From contig JAFQDI010000028.1 in NCBI GenBank assembly GCA_017416055.1, positions 1 through 16,330 of the forward strand: a DNA stretch of 16,330 nucleotides. The letters are read 5' to 3'. The translations under genes and the position numbers were made by a program. Below, in pieces: positions 1-7,329 of the stretch. A model generated the notes under the pieces. The model saw nothing but the letters and a program-made list of their open reading frames with translations. It was not told where the DNA came from and made no database searches. Within the stretch, counting starts at the first letter, position 1. Every line of letters starts with the position of its first letter. This DNA is from Lachnospiraceae bacterium. GTDB lineage: Bacteria; Bacillota_A; Clostridia; Lachnospirales; Lachnospiraceae.

Positions 1-747
1 CACCATCTCGGAGAATGTCTCTCCCAGATTGTTCACCACTTCGGTTAAATCTCTGTCCTTTTTCTTCCTGGTAAGGAACTGCGGAATCTCAGGCATATTT
101 GATTCTTTTGCCGATTTTGCGTCCCCCGCCATCGAAGGTAACTCCATCGCGCACTGAGGCATCTTCATCGATGCCATACAAAAGCTGCGCTCTTCCAGCC
201 GCCGTCTTTGCGGTTTCTCTACATAATATGTATCGATATAATGCGTAATGTTGGCAAACAGGTTCTCGCTGAGCGAGACCGCCTTTCGGTCAAACACCGC
301 CAAATAGATGTCCATCTCATGGTCCGCCAGAAACTCCGCAAACACGCCAATCGCCACCTGAAGCGCCTCCGCTTTCGGATATCCGTAGATGCCGGATGAG
401 ATCAGGGGAAAGGCTATACTACTCAGCTTATGTTCCGCTGCCAGCTCGAGCGATTTACGATATGCGTCTGCCAACCGTTCACGCTCTCCACACTGTCCGC
501 CTTGCCAAAAGGGCCCGACCGCATGAATGACATACTTCGCCTGCAGATCGAATCCCGGCGTAATCACTGCGCTTCCCGTAGGGCAATATCCAATCTGTCG
601 ACACGCTTTCTCCAGTTTCCTCGCACCCGCTGCTGTGAAGATTGCTCCACAGACACCGCCACCACATTGCAGGCCGGAATTGGCCGCATTCACAATGGCA
701 TCCGTATTCATTTTTGTGATATCCTGATGTACGATCTGAAACGGCAT
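1..747 (-). CDS. Macro-domain ADP-ribose-binding protein, C-terminus outside window
   Basis: The reading frame is open from the ATG at 747 to the left edge (249 codons, no stop), so the C-terminus is missing. Residues 1-170 form a macro domain, which binds ADP-ribose or its derivatives and in many members removes ADP-ribose from proteins or hydrolyses O-acetyl-ADP-ribose. Visible signatures are QDIT at 8-11, DAIVNAANS at 16-24, the glycine run GGG at 29-31, VIHAVGP at 73-79 and the phosphate-binding loop ISSGIYGYPK at 116-125. After about residue 178 comes a charged tail (KPQRRR, later RKKKDRD) ending at the edge in ETFSEMV. In related Firmicutes proteins a helical C-terminal domain follows such a linker; that part cannot be seen here. 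A GGAGGG motif lies 5 nt before the ATG, inside the end of the oxidoreductase gene. The preceding stop and this start are separated by one base (TGA-G-ATG), so translation is probably coupled. Family is confident; the substrate is unknown. Confidence 0.9.
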   Translation of the reverse strand, partial: MPFQIVHQDITKMNTDAIVNAANSGLQCGGGVCGAIFTAAGARKLEKACRQIGYCPTGSAVITPGFDLQAKYVIHAVGPFWQGGQCGERERLADAYRKSLELAAEHKLSSIAFPLISSGIYGYPKAEALQVAIGVFAEFLADHEMDIYLAVFDRKAVSLSENLFANITHYIDTYYVEKPQRRRLEERSFCMASMKMPQCAMELPSMAGDAKSAKESNMPEIPQFLTRKKKDRDLTEVVNNLGETFSEMV

Positions 748-748
748 C

Positions 749-2134
749 TCATCCCTCCACACTCAAGATTACACCGGCATCCTTCAATCGGTCTCTCACT
801 TCCTGCACATATACATTCTTCGCCGGGATCCCCTGCTTCACGGCCAAAGCTGCGCCCACACCGGCCGCCTGACCGATCGCCATGCAGATTGGCATGACGC
901 GGGCAGAACTCATCGCCACCGCGTCCATGGACGCACAGCGCCCCGCAAACATCAGCCCTTCGATCTCATCACTGACGGTGATTCCGTAGGGAATGCCGTA
1001 AGGCGGTATCTTTGTGAACACCGTGCCGGAGCCTTCACCGGCATGGATATCCACAGGGTAGGAACCGATTCCGATGGTATTCTCATCGATTCTTCCCTCC
1101 ACCAGATCCGCTTCTGTCAGCGTCGCAATGCCGGAGAACCGGCGCGCTTCGCGAATTCCCATGGACGGATAGATCTGGGTTATATAACAGTGCTCAAAAC
1201 CGGGCACGTGCTCTTTCAGTGTCTCAACAAATTTCTCCACCTGCAGGTAACCCTCGATCTCCGCACGGGTGAGGCTGAACACATCGCTTCCGTCAGTCCC
1301 CAGATGACGGGTACAGTTCAGGTGTACCTCCCCCGGCAGCACACTATTGATGCAGATAATATTCTCGCGGTCAATGGGCATCTTTCCCTGCGCACGAAGC
1401 TCCGTCACCAGTTTCTGCATTGCCACCATGACAAAGGTGGGATCCTTCCGGAAATACTCGGCATTGTAGCCATCGTAAACCTCGACGGTCTTATGAGGTG
1501 TCATCTGGTCCGGATCCTCCTCCAGAAAACGGAAAGTCCTTTCCATTTCCACTCCGGCCACCTTGAACATCAGCGTCGGAGGCTGGATCACTCCGGTGTC
1601 CTTCTGTCCCTTCTCATAGCTTGCTCCGGCCATGTACGCCATGTCACCGTCGCCTGTTCCGTCAATAAATATCTTCGCAGACACGGTAATGCGGTATCCT
1701 TTTCCCATGACCGTGATCGTCTTCAATTCCCGATTGTCCACATTGACTGATTCCAGTTCGCAGTGGAGCAACAGTTCAACGCCCGCCTCCAGTACCTTCT
1801 TCAGCGCAACGATCTTAAACAATTCGTGGTCATACAAGGTCACAGAATTGTGCATCGGGCAGTATCGATGTGCCGTGGCCGCCTGACCGTAAGCGGTCTT
1901 ATACCCGCGAAGATCTTCCATGAACTCCTCGGCAATTCCGGCAAGCACCTGTTTTCCTTCTCTGTCCAGAAAACCAAGAAGTGGCAAACCGATGGTCATA
2001 TTTCCACCCAGATAGCCATTCTTCTCAATCAGCATCACCTTCGCTCCGTTTCTCGCCGCCGCCAATGCAGCCGCCAAACCGCCCGGTCCCGCTCCCAGCA
2101 CAACCACTTCCGCTTCTCTGTTTACTGTCTTCAT
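749..2134 (-). CDS. FAD-dependent oxidoreductase (FAD_oxidored family)
   Basis: The 461-residue protein carries an N-terminal Rossmann FAD-binding motif, GAGPGG at 14-19, followed by the ribose-binding acidic residue of the LIEKNGYLGGN segment (E37). A mid-protein IDGTGDGDMAYMAG segment is typical of the PF12831-type FAD_oxidored family. Near the C-terminus FAGRCASMDAVAMSSARVM and AIGQAAGVGAALA form the usual second FAD contact. It should be a cytosolic redox enzyme. The substrate cannot be read from sequence; relatives are annotated only as FAD-dependent oxidoreductases. I chose the ATG at 2134 (MKTVNREAE) because AAAGGAG lies 7-8 nt upstream and the flavin motif then starts at the usual distance. 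A longer in-frame start at 2188 would add 18 residues unlike the family, and its codon lies within the promoter region. It is the first gene of a two-gene unit with the macro-domain protein. Confidence 0.9.
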   Translation of the reverse strand: MKTVNREAEVVVLGAGPGGLAAALAAARNGAKVMLIEKNGYLGGNMTIGLPLLGFLDREGKQVLAGIAEEFMEDLRGYKTAYGQAATAHRYCPMHNSVTLYDHELFKIVALKKVLEAGVELLLHCELESVNVDNRELKTITVMGKGYRITVSAKIFIDGTGDGDMAYMAGASYEKGQKDTGVIQPPTLMFKVAGVEMERTFRFLEEDPDQMTPHKTVEVYDGYNAEYFRKDPTFVMVAMQKLVTELRAQGKMPIDRENIICINSVLPGEVHLNCTRHLGTDGSDVFSLTRAEIEGYLQVEKFVETLKEHVPGFEHCYITQIYPSMGIREARRFSGIATLTEADLVEGRIDENTIGIGSYPVDIHAGEGSGTVFTKIPPYGIPYGITVSDEIEGLMFAGRCASMDAVAMSSARVMPICMAIGQAAGVGAALAVKQGIPAKNVYVQEVRDRLKDAGVILSVEG

Positions 2135-2178
2135 GATGAATCTCCTTTGTATGGCCACAGCCGACTTTCTTTGATTTG

Positions 2179-2207
2179 ACTGTAGCACAACTAAAAGTTT
2201 CTGTCAA
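2179..2207 (-). promoter_or_regulatory. Sigma-A promoter of the oxidoreductase/macro-domain unit
   Basis: On the minus strand TTGACA (2207-2202) is followed after 17 bp by TACAGT (2184-2179), a perfect -35 box and a 4/6 -10 box. The start codon lies about 45 nt downstream of the -10 box. The spacer holds a small inverted repeat (AACT-AAA-AGTT, 2189-2199), and CTGTCA is repeated at 2201-2206 and 2208-2213, overlapping the -35. Either could be a regulator site, but that is a guess. Confidence 0.65.
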
Positions 2208-2218
2208 CTGTCACAAAG

Positions 2219-2259
2219 AGAGACCCGTCTCCGAAGACAACTGCCCGGAGAGGGCCTCT
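2219..2259 (-). terminator. Probable terminator after the PF06541-type membrane protein gene
   Basis: Read on the minus strand, AGAGGCCCTCTCCG pairs with CGGAGACGGGTCTCT, with one bulge and one wobble pair, around a 12-nt loop. It begins 3 nt after the stop codon at 2263. The following sequence, CTTTGTG, is only weakly T-rich, so termination may be incomplete. It lies just upstream of the next promoter. Confidence 0.55.
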
Positions 2260-2262
2260 GTA

Positions 2263-2832
2263 TCAACCAAATATCTTTGCATAACTGGCAATCCAGTCCA
2301 CACACAATAACACCCCGGATACCGCAGATCCCCAGAGCAGTCCCTTCCTCGGCATTGAGCCGATCAACCGCTTGACCGGCTCAAAGGCATAGCGCATCCC
2401 GATCAGGAAAAGGATTCCCCAGACCACGAAAAACTCCAGACAGATATATCCATTGAAGTGGAACCGATATCCGGAATAGTCCCAAAGACTGACACCGCAG
2501 ATCCGGGCAAAAAACCAGCCGGTGACCAGTTCTGTCGCTGTGGTCAGACCTGCTGCCAGCAGAAAATAAAGCAAGACGCGCATCGGCCCGGAGGGTATCT
2601 TTTTCAGTAAGACTCCGCCTTTTTGCGGTGTCCCCAGCAGAAAATATGCCCCCAGCACCGTAAATCCGTAGATTGTACAGAGGGGAAGGGTGATAAATCC
2701 CCGGTTGCACCATCTACCTGCCTCCAGCGAGCAGAGCAATGTCTCAACCGCCCAGCCCGCAAATGACAGGAACATAAACAATACAATATATTGGCCAACC
2801 GTGTGAAGTGGCTGTTTTTTTGTCTCCGGCAT
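2263..2832 (-). CDS. Putative ABC-transporter type IV / CmpB-like membrane protein (PF06541 type)
   Basis: A 189-residue polytopic membrane protein with roughly five hydrophobic segments (about 13-30, 50-67, 85-105, 128-147 and 165-183). It carries the conserved marks of the PF06541 family, listed in databases as putative ABC-transporter type IV: GWAVE at 26-30, NRGF at 43-46, IYG at 54-56, ELVTGWFF at 101-108, LWDYS at 116-120 and NGYICLEF at 127-134. No ATPase partner lies nearby, so a transport role is not supported here; members are widespread in Clostridia without a proven function. The ATG at 2832 is preceded by AAAGGG at 8 nt. It follows the ClpP-like gene by 84 nt on the same strand. 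That gap has no convincing terminator, so read-through from the ClpP unit is plausible. Confidence 0.82.
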   Translation of the reverse strand: MPETKKQPLHTVGQYIVLFMFLSFAGWAVETLLCSLEAGRWCNRGFITLPLCTIYGFTVLGAYFLLGTPQKGGVLLKKIPSGPMRVLLYFLLAAGLTTATELVTGWFFARICGVSLWDYSGYRFHFNGYICLEFFVVWGILFLIGMRYAFEPVKRLIGSMPRKGLLWGSAVSGVLLCVDWIASYAKIFG

Positions 2833-2916
2833 GTGAGCATCCCTTTCTTCCGCTCCGTTTCGAAGCGGTCGATTTAGTATGCGTCACTTTGCCGGAAAAC
2901 GATCTGCCACTTTCTG

Positions 2917-3504
2917 TCAGGCGACTTCTTTTACTTCCTTCTTTTTCGAGGTCACAACACTGTCCAACAGTCCGTATGCAACGGCCTCATCCGCCGTCAT
3001 GTAATAATCGCGGTCGGAATCGGTTGCTACCACATCGATGGGCTTGCCGCAAGCCTCGGCCATCAGGCCATTGAGCGTCGCTTTCGTCCGCATCATGTTC
3101 TTCGCATAAATCTCGATGTCTGATGCCTGCGAACTCTCCATCCCACCGATAGGCTGGTGGATCATTACCGTACTGTGAGGCAATGCGGTGCGAAGTCCCT
3201 TGGTACAGCAGGCGGCGATCAATGCCGCCATGCTGGCTGCCATTCCACAGACAACAGCGCGAACCGGTGCCTGAATACACTGGATTGTGTCAATGATCGC
3301 CAGCCCGGAGGAAACCTCACCGCCGGGGGAATTGATCTCCAGCGTGATCGGCTTCTCGGAATCAATATAGTCCAGATATTTCAAGCAGTTGCATACATCA
3401 TAGGCGGTCTCCGCGGTTACCGGACCGTACAGAAACACCGTTCTCGTCTTGCGGAAAAACTCTCCGCTGTCTGCATTATATACATCAAAGGTTCCTTTTC
3501 TCAT
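2917..3504 (-). CDS. ClpP-like ATP-dependent serine protease subunit (divergent paralogue)
   Basis: A 195-residue member of the ClpP family, close to the usual length. The catalytic triad is visible: Ser91 in CGMAASMAAL, His116 in TVMIHQP and Asp166 in SDRDYYMTADEA. The oxyanion/strand region EINSPGGEVSSGLAI (56-70) is also typical. ClpP forms a barrel-shaped peptidase in the cytosol that degrades proteins fed in by a Clp-family AAA+ unfoldase. Several positions differ from housekeeping ClpP: SMAALIAACC replaces the usual SMGAFLLAAG, and the N-terminal axial-loop region (MRKGTFDVYNADSGEFF) does not match the common form. This suggests a second, specialised ClpP. The start has AAGGAGG 8 nt upstream. 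It begins 13 nt after the stop of the Sel1-like gene, so the two are co-transcribed. No unfoldase gene is present in the window. Confidence 0.92.
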   Translation of the reverse strand: MRKGTFDVYNADSGEFFRKTRTVFLYGPVTAETAYDVCNCLKYLDYIDSEKPITLEINSPGGEVSSGLAIIDTIQCIQAPVRAVVCGMAASMAALIAACCTKGLRTALPHSTVMIHQPIGGMESSQASDIEIYAKNMMRTKATLNGLMAEACGKPIDVVATDSDRDYYMTADEAVAYGLLDSVVTSKKKEVKEVA

Positions 3505-3517
3505 CGTCTTCTCCTCC

Positions 3518-4372
3518 TTAAAATCCGTATTGCTTGTGGCCGATTCTGCTCTGCTGGATCAACAGTACATGATACACTGCAGGCTCTGCGTACAGATTGC
3601 GCAGTTTGACCGACAGATCGTCTGTGCTCTCAATCGCGTACCGGAGTAGCGGCAACGGCAACATTTCTTTTTTTTGCTCCGCACAGCGGCTGCGCACAGC
3701 CAGGATCAGCTGTGCCGTGTCCACTGCCTCATCATCAGCCTTTCGCAGGTAAATCGCAGGCACGGTGAACGTAAACTGCCGGTCAGCGGCTTTGCAGATT
3801 TCCTGCACCTTGCGCCATTTTGCTGTATTTCCGTCGTCTTCCCGATACCGGTACGCATGTTCCAGCGCCTGCATCGCAAAATAGTCACCGGTGTAGGCCA
3901 GAACCTGCCAGTGGCGAATCGCCGTTTCTCTCGAAGCCTCCCGGTCCACTCCTAACCACGCGAGCACTGCTCCCAGCCGAAGGGCTCCCGTATCCCCGGC
4001 GGTAACGGCCTCCCGGTTATTGGTCATCATCAGTTCCGGATCAAACGCCATAGTCTCGTTCACCTGGTAAGCTCTCAGCGCCTCCGCTTTCAGTTCAAAA
4101 AATCCGCACTGATCCTTTCGGATCAGATTCCCACCCAGTTTGATCATGGCGCAGTCTGTCATCGTCTGGATCAGATTCGTGACATCCAAAATCTCCATGC
4201 ATGCCTCACGGTACTCCGTTTTTCCGCGAATCGCCAGAATTAAATCTAATATTTTTTCCTCCAATGCACAGCGGCGCTCATCCGCCTTCCAGCGAAGCAA
4301 TCTCGCTACAGTCATAAAATAAAAACGCATCAACTCAGTTAATTCCGCTTGATCAATCATCTGTCTTCTCAT
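3518..4372 (-). CDS. Protein of unknown function with Sel1/TPR-like helical repeats, paired with ClpP
   Basis: Not recognised as a named family. The 284-residue product is predicted to be soluble and mostly helical. Residues about 125-195 (GDTGALRLGAVLAWLG, then TAIRHWQVLAYTGDYFAMQAL) resemble two Sel1-type repeats, a protein-binding helical fold. Residues 1-75 form another helical block (ELTELMRFYFMTVARLLRW). I chose the ATG at 4372 because GGAGG sits 8 nt upstream. The in-frame extension to 4525 would run back through the promoter and the upstream terminator. The gene is first in its transcript and lies 13 nt before the ClpP-like protease. A substrate adaptor or accessory factor for that protease is a reasonable inference but is not shown by any motif. 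No Walker motifs are present, so it is not itself an unfoldase. Confidence 0.72.
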   Translation of the reverse strand: MRRQMIDQAELTELMRFYFMTVARLLRWKADERRCALEEKILDLILAIRGKTEYREACMEILDVTNLIQTMTDCAMIKLGGNLIRKDQCGFFELKAEALRAYQVNETMAFDPELMMTNNREAVTAGDTGALRLGAVLAWLGVDREASRETAIRHWQVLAYTGDYFAMQALEHAYRYREDDGNTAKWRKVQEICKAADRQFTFTVPAIYLRKADDEAVDTAQLILAVRSRCAEQKKEMLPLPLLRYAIESTDDLSVKLRNLYAEPAVYHVLLIQQSRIGHKQYGF

Positions 4373-4401
4373 CTTTTCGTCCTCCTCTCGCCTTTGCACC
4401 A

Positions 4402-4431
4402 TGTATATCCGCGCGCAAGGAAGATTGTCGG
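4402..4431 (-). promoter_or_regulatory. Possible promoter of the Sel1-like/clpP unit
   Basis: Between the upstream terminator and the ATG at 4372, the minus strand reads CCGACA (4431-4426), an 18-bp spacer, then TATACA (4407-4402). Each box matches 4 of 6 consensus bases. Its position directly downstream of a terminator, about 30 nt before the start codon, makes it the best candidate. Confidence 0.4.
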
Positions 4432-4457
4432 ATGGAAAAGAAAAATAATTCTCCGAT

Positions 4458-4490
4458 TTAAAAAAAGCGGCCACCCTCCAGGTAACCGCC
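4458..4490 (-). terminator. Intrinsic terminator of the six-gene LRR/sigma operon
   Basis: On the minus strand GCGGTTACC pairs with GGTGGCCGC (9 bp with two G-U pairs) around a 5-nt loop and is followed by a run of seven T. It starts about 10 nt after the stop codon at 4500. This is a textbook rho-independent terminator and fixes the 3' end of the operon. Confidence 0.9.
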
Positions 4491-4499
4491 GTACATTTC

Positions 4500-5957
4500 T
4501 CACGATTCTGTTTCCACAAAAACAACCAAATCCTTATAGGTTTCTTTTTCTTCCCAGTTTAACGCCTCCCACTGTGCCTGCGTACCGGTATAACGAATTT
4601 CTTCCAAATTACTGCAATCAAACATCTGGTTTCCCATATAGGTTACACTTCCCGGAATCGTGACGAATTTCAGATCAAAGCAACAGTCAAATGCCTTGTT
4701 CTCGATTCGGGCCACTCCATTCGGAATCGTCACTGACTCTAATTTCTCGCAAAAGCCAAATGCGCTTTCTCCAATCTGCTGCACGCCCTCCTCTATAGTC
4801 ACTGACTGTAATCCGCTGCATAAGTGGAATGCGTTCTTTCCGATCCGAACCACACTTCCCGGAATCGTCACCGACTGCAGATTGGTGCACTGTCGGAAAG
4901 CGCCCTGACTGATATACTTCGTGCCGTTTGGTATCTCTGTCTCATACAGGTCAGTTCTCTCCGCATACTGATCTTTCCAAATCACGTCTTGTCTCCGACA
5001 AAGAGCATCCCCATCTTCCACCTGAAAATCCGGCTTCAGAATGACCTTGCCTCGGGACGCTTCTCTGTTCGCCCACTCAACTGCGGCCCACTCTTTTTCG
5101 GTTCCGACAAAGCAGAGTTCCAACAAGGTATCATCCCCGGTCAACGAGAGGTTACGCACACTTCCCGGAATTACAAGAAACTGCAGGTTCTTACAGCCCG
5201 AAAAAAGAATCGAGTCGATCTCTGCAACATTGGCTAAAATAACCGCAGTCTTCAGATTCGTGCAATCCGCAAACGCGCAAGTTCCCAGTTCCGTCACATT
5301 TTCCGGAACAAGTATCGTCTCCAATTTTTCACATCCATCAAACGCAAAAAACTCTATAGATTGCAGGCTCTCCGGAAAATGAATTTCCGTCAAATTCGTG
5401 CACCCGTCGAATGCGTTCCATCTGATGTTTGTGATCCCCTCTTCCAAGGTAACCTTCTCAATCACCTGATTATCCAGAAACGCTTCCGCCCCAATTTCCA
5501 CCGGTTTTTGATTATATTGGCCGGGGATATGGATCTCAGCCTCTTCCCCGCGATATCCCGCAACCACATAAACATCCTTTAATAAGTCGAATTCGACGAT
5601 AAATCCGTTCTCTCTCCATCTTTCCTCTTCGGTAAGTTCGTCTTTTTCGGCTATTTTATGCCCTACTACTATGCCTCCAACGGCCAAAAGAACCACGCAG
5701 AGTATACCGAGCAGGATTTTCCGCATTGCACTTCTCGGTGTGAACCGGCTGCTTACACGGACCTCCCTCGTAAAACGAGGTACTGATTCTGTGCGCAACG
5801 AGGCAGACGCCGGAATCTCCCGTCCCGGCTCTTCCTGCGGAAGGCGATATGCTTTTTGGGGCTTTGTCAGCAGGCGAACACCTGATCTGACATCGTATCC
5901 GCAACGTTCGCAGGTCGGTTGGGATAATTCTGCTCCGCAACAAAAACATTTGGCCAT
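4500..5957 (-). CDS. Zinc-ribbon, single-pass membrane BspA-type LRR protein
   Basis: The 485-residue protein has four parts. Residues 1-20 are a Cys-X2-Cys/Cys-X2-Cys ribbon (Cys4, 7, 16, 19). A basic linker follows to about 77. A single hydrophobic helix (ILLGILCVVLLAVGGIVVG, about 81-99) comes next. The rest, about 118-485, is a BspA/LRR_5-type repeat domain. It holds two LRR blocks with units such as AFDGCTNLTEIHFPES and ITNIRWNAF, each ended by a G-T-x-x-x-W-x-x-x-x-W cap (about 286-295 and 458-468). There is no cleavable signal peptide, so the ribbon is probably cytosolic and the LRR domain outside. I chose the ATG at 5957: GAGAGG lies about 10 nt upstream and the MAKCF opening matches the paralogues. 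A GTG at 5966 would add three residues and sits too close to that site. Last gene of the operon; it starts 5 nt after the anti-sigma-like stop. Ligand unknown. Confidence 0.87.
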   Translation of the reverse strand: MAKCFCCGAELSQPTCERCGYDVRSGVRLLTKPQKAYRLPQEEPGREIPASASLRTESVPRFTREVRVSSRFTPRSAMRKILLGILCVVLLAVGGIVVGHKIAEKDELTEEERWRENGFIVEFDLLKDVYVVAGYRGEEAEIHIPGQYNQKPVEIGAEAFLDNQVIEKVTLEEGITNIRWNAFDGCTNLTEIHFPESLQSIEFFAFDGCEKLETILVPENVTELGTCAFADCTNLKTAVILANVAEIDSILFSGCKNLQFLVIPGSVRNLSLTGDDTLLELCFVGTEKEWAAVEWANREASRGKVILKPDFQVEDGDALCRRQDVIWKDQYAERTDLYETEIPNGTKYISQGAFRQCTNLQSVTIPGSVVRIGKNAFHLCSGLQSVTIEEGVQQIGESAFGFCEKLESVTIPNGVARIENKAFDCCFDLKFVTIPGSVTYMGNQMFDCSNLEEIRYTGTQAQWEALNWEEKETYKDLVVFVETES

Positions 5958-5962
5958 GGTTG

Positions 5963-6517
5963 TCACGCCTCTCTTTTTACCCTAAAGTTACCCGGCACGA
6001 TGCCCTCAAAGCGGACACGTGTGGTCGTCCGATCATACGCTTCCACCACTCCAACCATCTCCGGCTGTCTCTGATCCTCAGGAATCAGGACAACCGTCCG
6101 ACCGGTCGGCACAGATGACCGATCAAAATACAGGCTGAGACTTCCATCTTCGTCAATACGAATCCGGTTGCCGGCATCGTCTATCAGCACAGACTCCATC
6201 ACCTCGTGTTGTGACGATGAGCCCATAGACTTTACGATTGCAGCCTGCATCGGGTGATACATCGTCAGTCCCTCAACCGCGATCTTTGTCAGACTCTGAA
6301 TCTTCAGCAGAAAGCTCTGTCCGCTTCGAACCAATTGGCTCGTCGCATGTCGTTCTGCAGCCTCTTTCGTCGCCAACAAGGTATCATATATTGTTTTGCA
6401 TTCCGAGCAAGCGCTGATATGGGCATTGATTCGCGCCGCCGTCCGGAAATAATCTGCGTCTATCTTTTTCGCGAAGATGAACTCCGCAATCTCCTCAAAT
6501 TTCGGATGCGCTGCCAT
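5963..6517 (-). CDS. Zinc-binding anti-sigma-like protein (soluble)
   Basis: A 184-residue protein with an N-terminal anti-sigma zinc-finger signature, His33-X3-Cys37-X2-Cys40 (HISACSEC), preceded by helix (FEEIAEFIFAKKIDADYF). This is the pattern of ZAS/zf-HC2 anti-sigma factors, which bind and hold a cognate ECF sigma factor. No transmembrane helix follows the finger, unlike most members. Residues about 105-184 look beta-rich (VLIDDAGNRIRIDEDGSLSLYF, written here as a segment at 106-127) and could be a sensory or binding domain. The gene overlaps the 3' end of the sigma gene by 23 nt, with GGGAGG 8 nt before its ATG. That is the classic layout of a sigma/anti-sigma pair. The role is inferred from motif and context. 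A redox- or zinc-responsive cytosolic anti-sigma is possible, since HX3CX2C can be thiol-switched, but this is unproven. Confidence 0.75.
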   Translation of the reverse strand: MAAHPKFEEIAEFIFAKKIDADYFRTAARINAHISACSECKTIYDTLLATKEAAERHATSQLVRSGQSFLLKIQSLTKIAVEGLTMYHPMQAAIVKSMGSSSQHEVMESVLIDDAGNRIRIDEDGSLSLYFDRSSVPTGRTVVLIPEDQRQPEMVGVVEAYDRTTTRVRFEGIVPGNFRVKREA

Positions 6518-7301
6518 GGCCTTTTCCTCCCAAAATCGATTCTTTTTGCTTGCGCATTTTCGATGAGATCCAACTGGAACTGTCTGTAATATCCCGCACG
6601 GTCAAGGTGAAGGGCAAATCACCGCGCACCCCCTCGGCAGTCACCTCAGCCAGCTTGCTGTAGAGCGGCGCCACGATCTTTTTCGGAATGCGACAGCCCA
6701 TCAGATGCTCCAGCTCCCGCACCGCAGCATTTGCCGCCTGTCTCTGCGTACATTCTGCAAGCATACGTCTCACCTCTGCAGGCGAACCGTTTTTGCCGGA
6801 AGCGCCCAGCGCAGCCGACAATTTATTGAAGAAAAAGGCAATGATCTTGTCCGGCGTGGTCCGCAGCGAACAGACTTCATAGATACTGTTGAGCATGTCC
6901 TGTCGCAACTGCATCCTGTCCATAAACCGCTCTTCGAGCAGTTCGTCCGAAGCGATCTCCGGCGCATCGTCCACATCGTAAGACACAAAATTCTTCGCGC
7001 GGTACTGCTGCGCAAGGCAATCCGCCCGCTTACGGTAAACGATTCCACACAGAAACTTATTTCGCTCTTCCGGACTCTTCTCGGCAAACCGCTCTGCAAA
7101 CCGAACCAACCCACGGAATACTGCCAACTCCACATTTTGGACGATATCCTCCCGCTCATCCTCGGAAAATGTATCGCGGCGGATGAGGGCCAGGGTATCT
7201 GTCCGGACAGTTTCATACAGCATCTCATAGTCTGAGGAACTGTCCGGGTCGGTAATCATGGCACATATTTGATTGAAAATCTCCTGTGAACCGAATTTCA
7301 T
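6495..7301 (-). CDS. ECF-like RNA polymerase sigma factor (atypical C-terminus)
   Basis: A 268-residue protein whose residues about 28-105 fit sigma-70 region 2: a helix (LYETVRTDTLALIRRD), the core-binding segment DEREDIVQNVELAVFRGL at about 48-65 and a basic segment FLCGIVYRKRADCLAQQYR at 83-101 that would meet the -10 DNA. The second half has helices (PDKIIAFFFNKLSAALG at about 149-165; ELEHLMGCRIPKKIVAPLYSKL around 196-217) where region 4 should be. I cannot see a clear helix-turn-helix there, and the protein is longer than the usual 160-200 residue ECF factor. It ends with a conserved-looking SSSWISSKMRKQKESI segment. AAGGAG lies 7 nt before the ATG. It sits 28 nt after an LRR gene and overlaps the anti-sigma-like gene. 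It probably directs RNA polymerase to an unknown regulon, which may include this operon. Confidence 0.72.
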   Translation of the reverse strand: MKFGSQEIFNQICAMITDPDSSSDYEMLYETVRTDTLALIRRDTFSEDEREDIVQNVELAVFRGLVRFAERFAEKSPEERNKFLCGIVYRKRADCLAQQYRAKNFVSYDVDDAPEIASDELLEERFMDRMQLRQDMLNSIYEVCSLRTTPDKIIAFFFNKLSAALGASGKNGSPAEVRRMLAECTQRQAANAAVRELEHLMGCRIPKKIVAPLYSKLAEVTAEGVRGDLPFTLTVRDITDSSSWISSKMRKQKESILGGKGHGSASEI

Positions 7302-7329
7302 TGATTATCTCCTTGCTAAGTAACAAACA

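Noticed and set aside
430..897. 155-codon open frame on the plus strand across the macro-domain gene
   Set aside because: The minus strand holds a continuous macro domain over 1-747 with all family motifs, so this frame is a shadow.
1043..1750. 235-codon open frame on the plus strand inside the oxidoreductase gene
   Set aside because: Antisense to a clear FAD-binding protein; the composition is that of a shadow frame.
2833..2916. Inverted repeat CCGCT...AGCGG between the ClpP-like and PF06541-type genes as a terminator
   Set aside because: The stem is only 5 bp with no T tract on the minus strand; not enough to call.
4373..4525. N-terminal extension of the Sel1-like protein from a start at 4525
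   Set aside because: It would translate through the terminator and promoter; the ATG at 4372 has a proper GGAGG site.
5958..5966. GTG start three codons upstream for the last LRR gene
   Set aside because: The GAGAGG site would be only about one base from the GTG, and the paralogues start at the ATG (MAKCF/MANCF).
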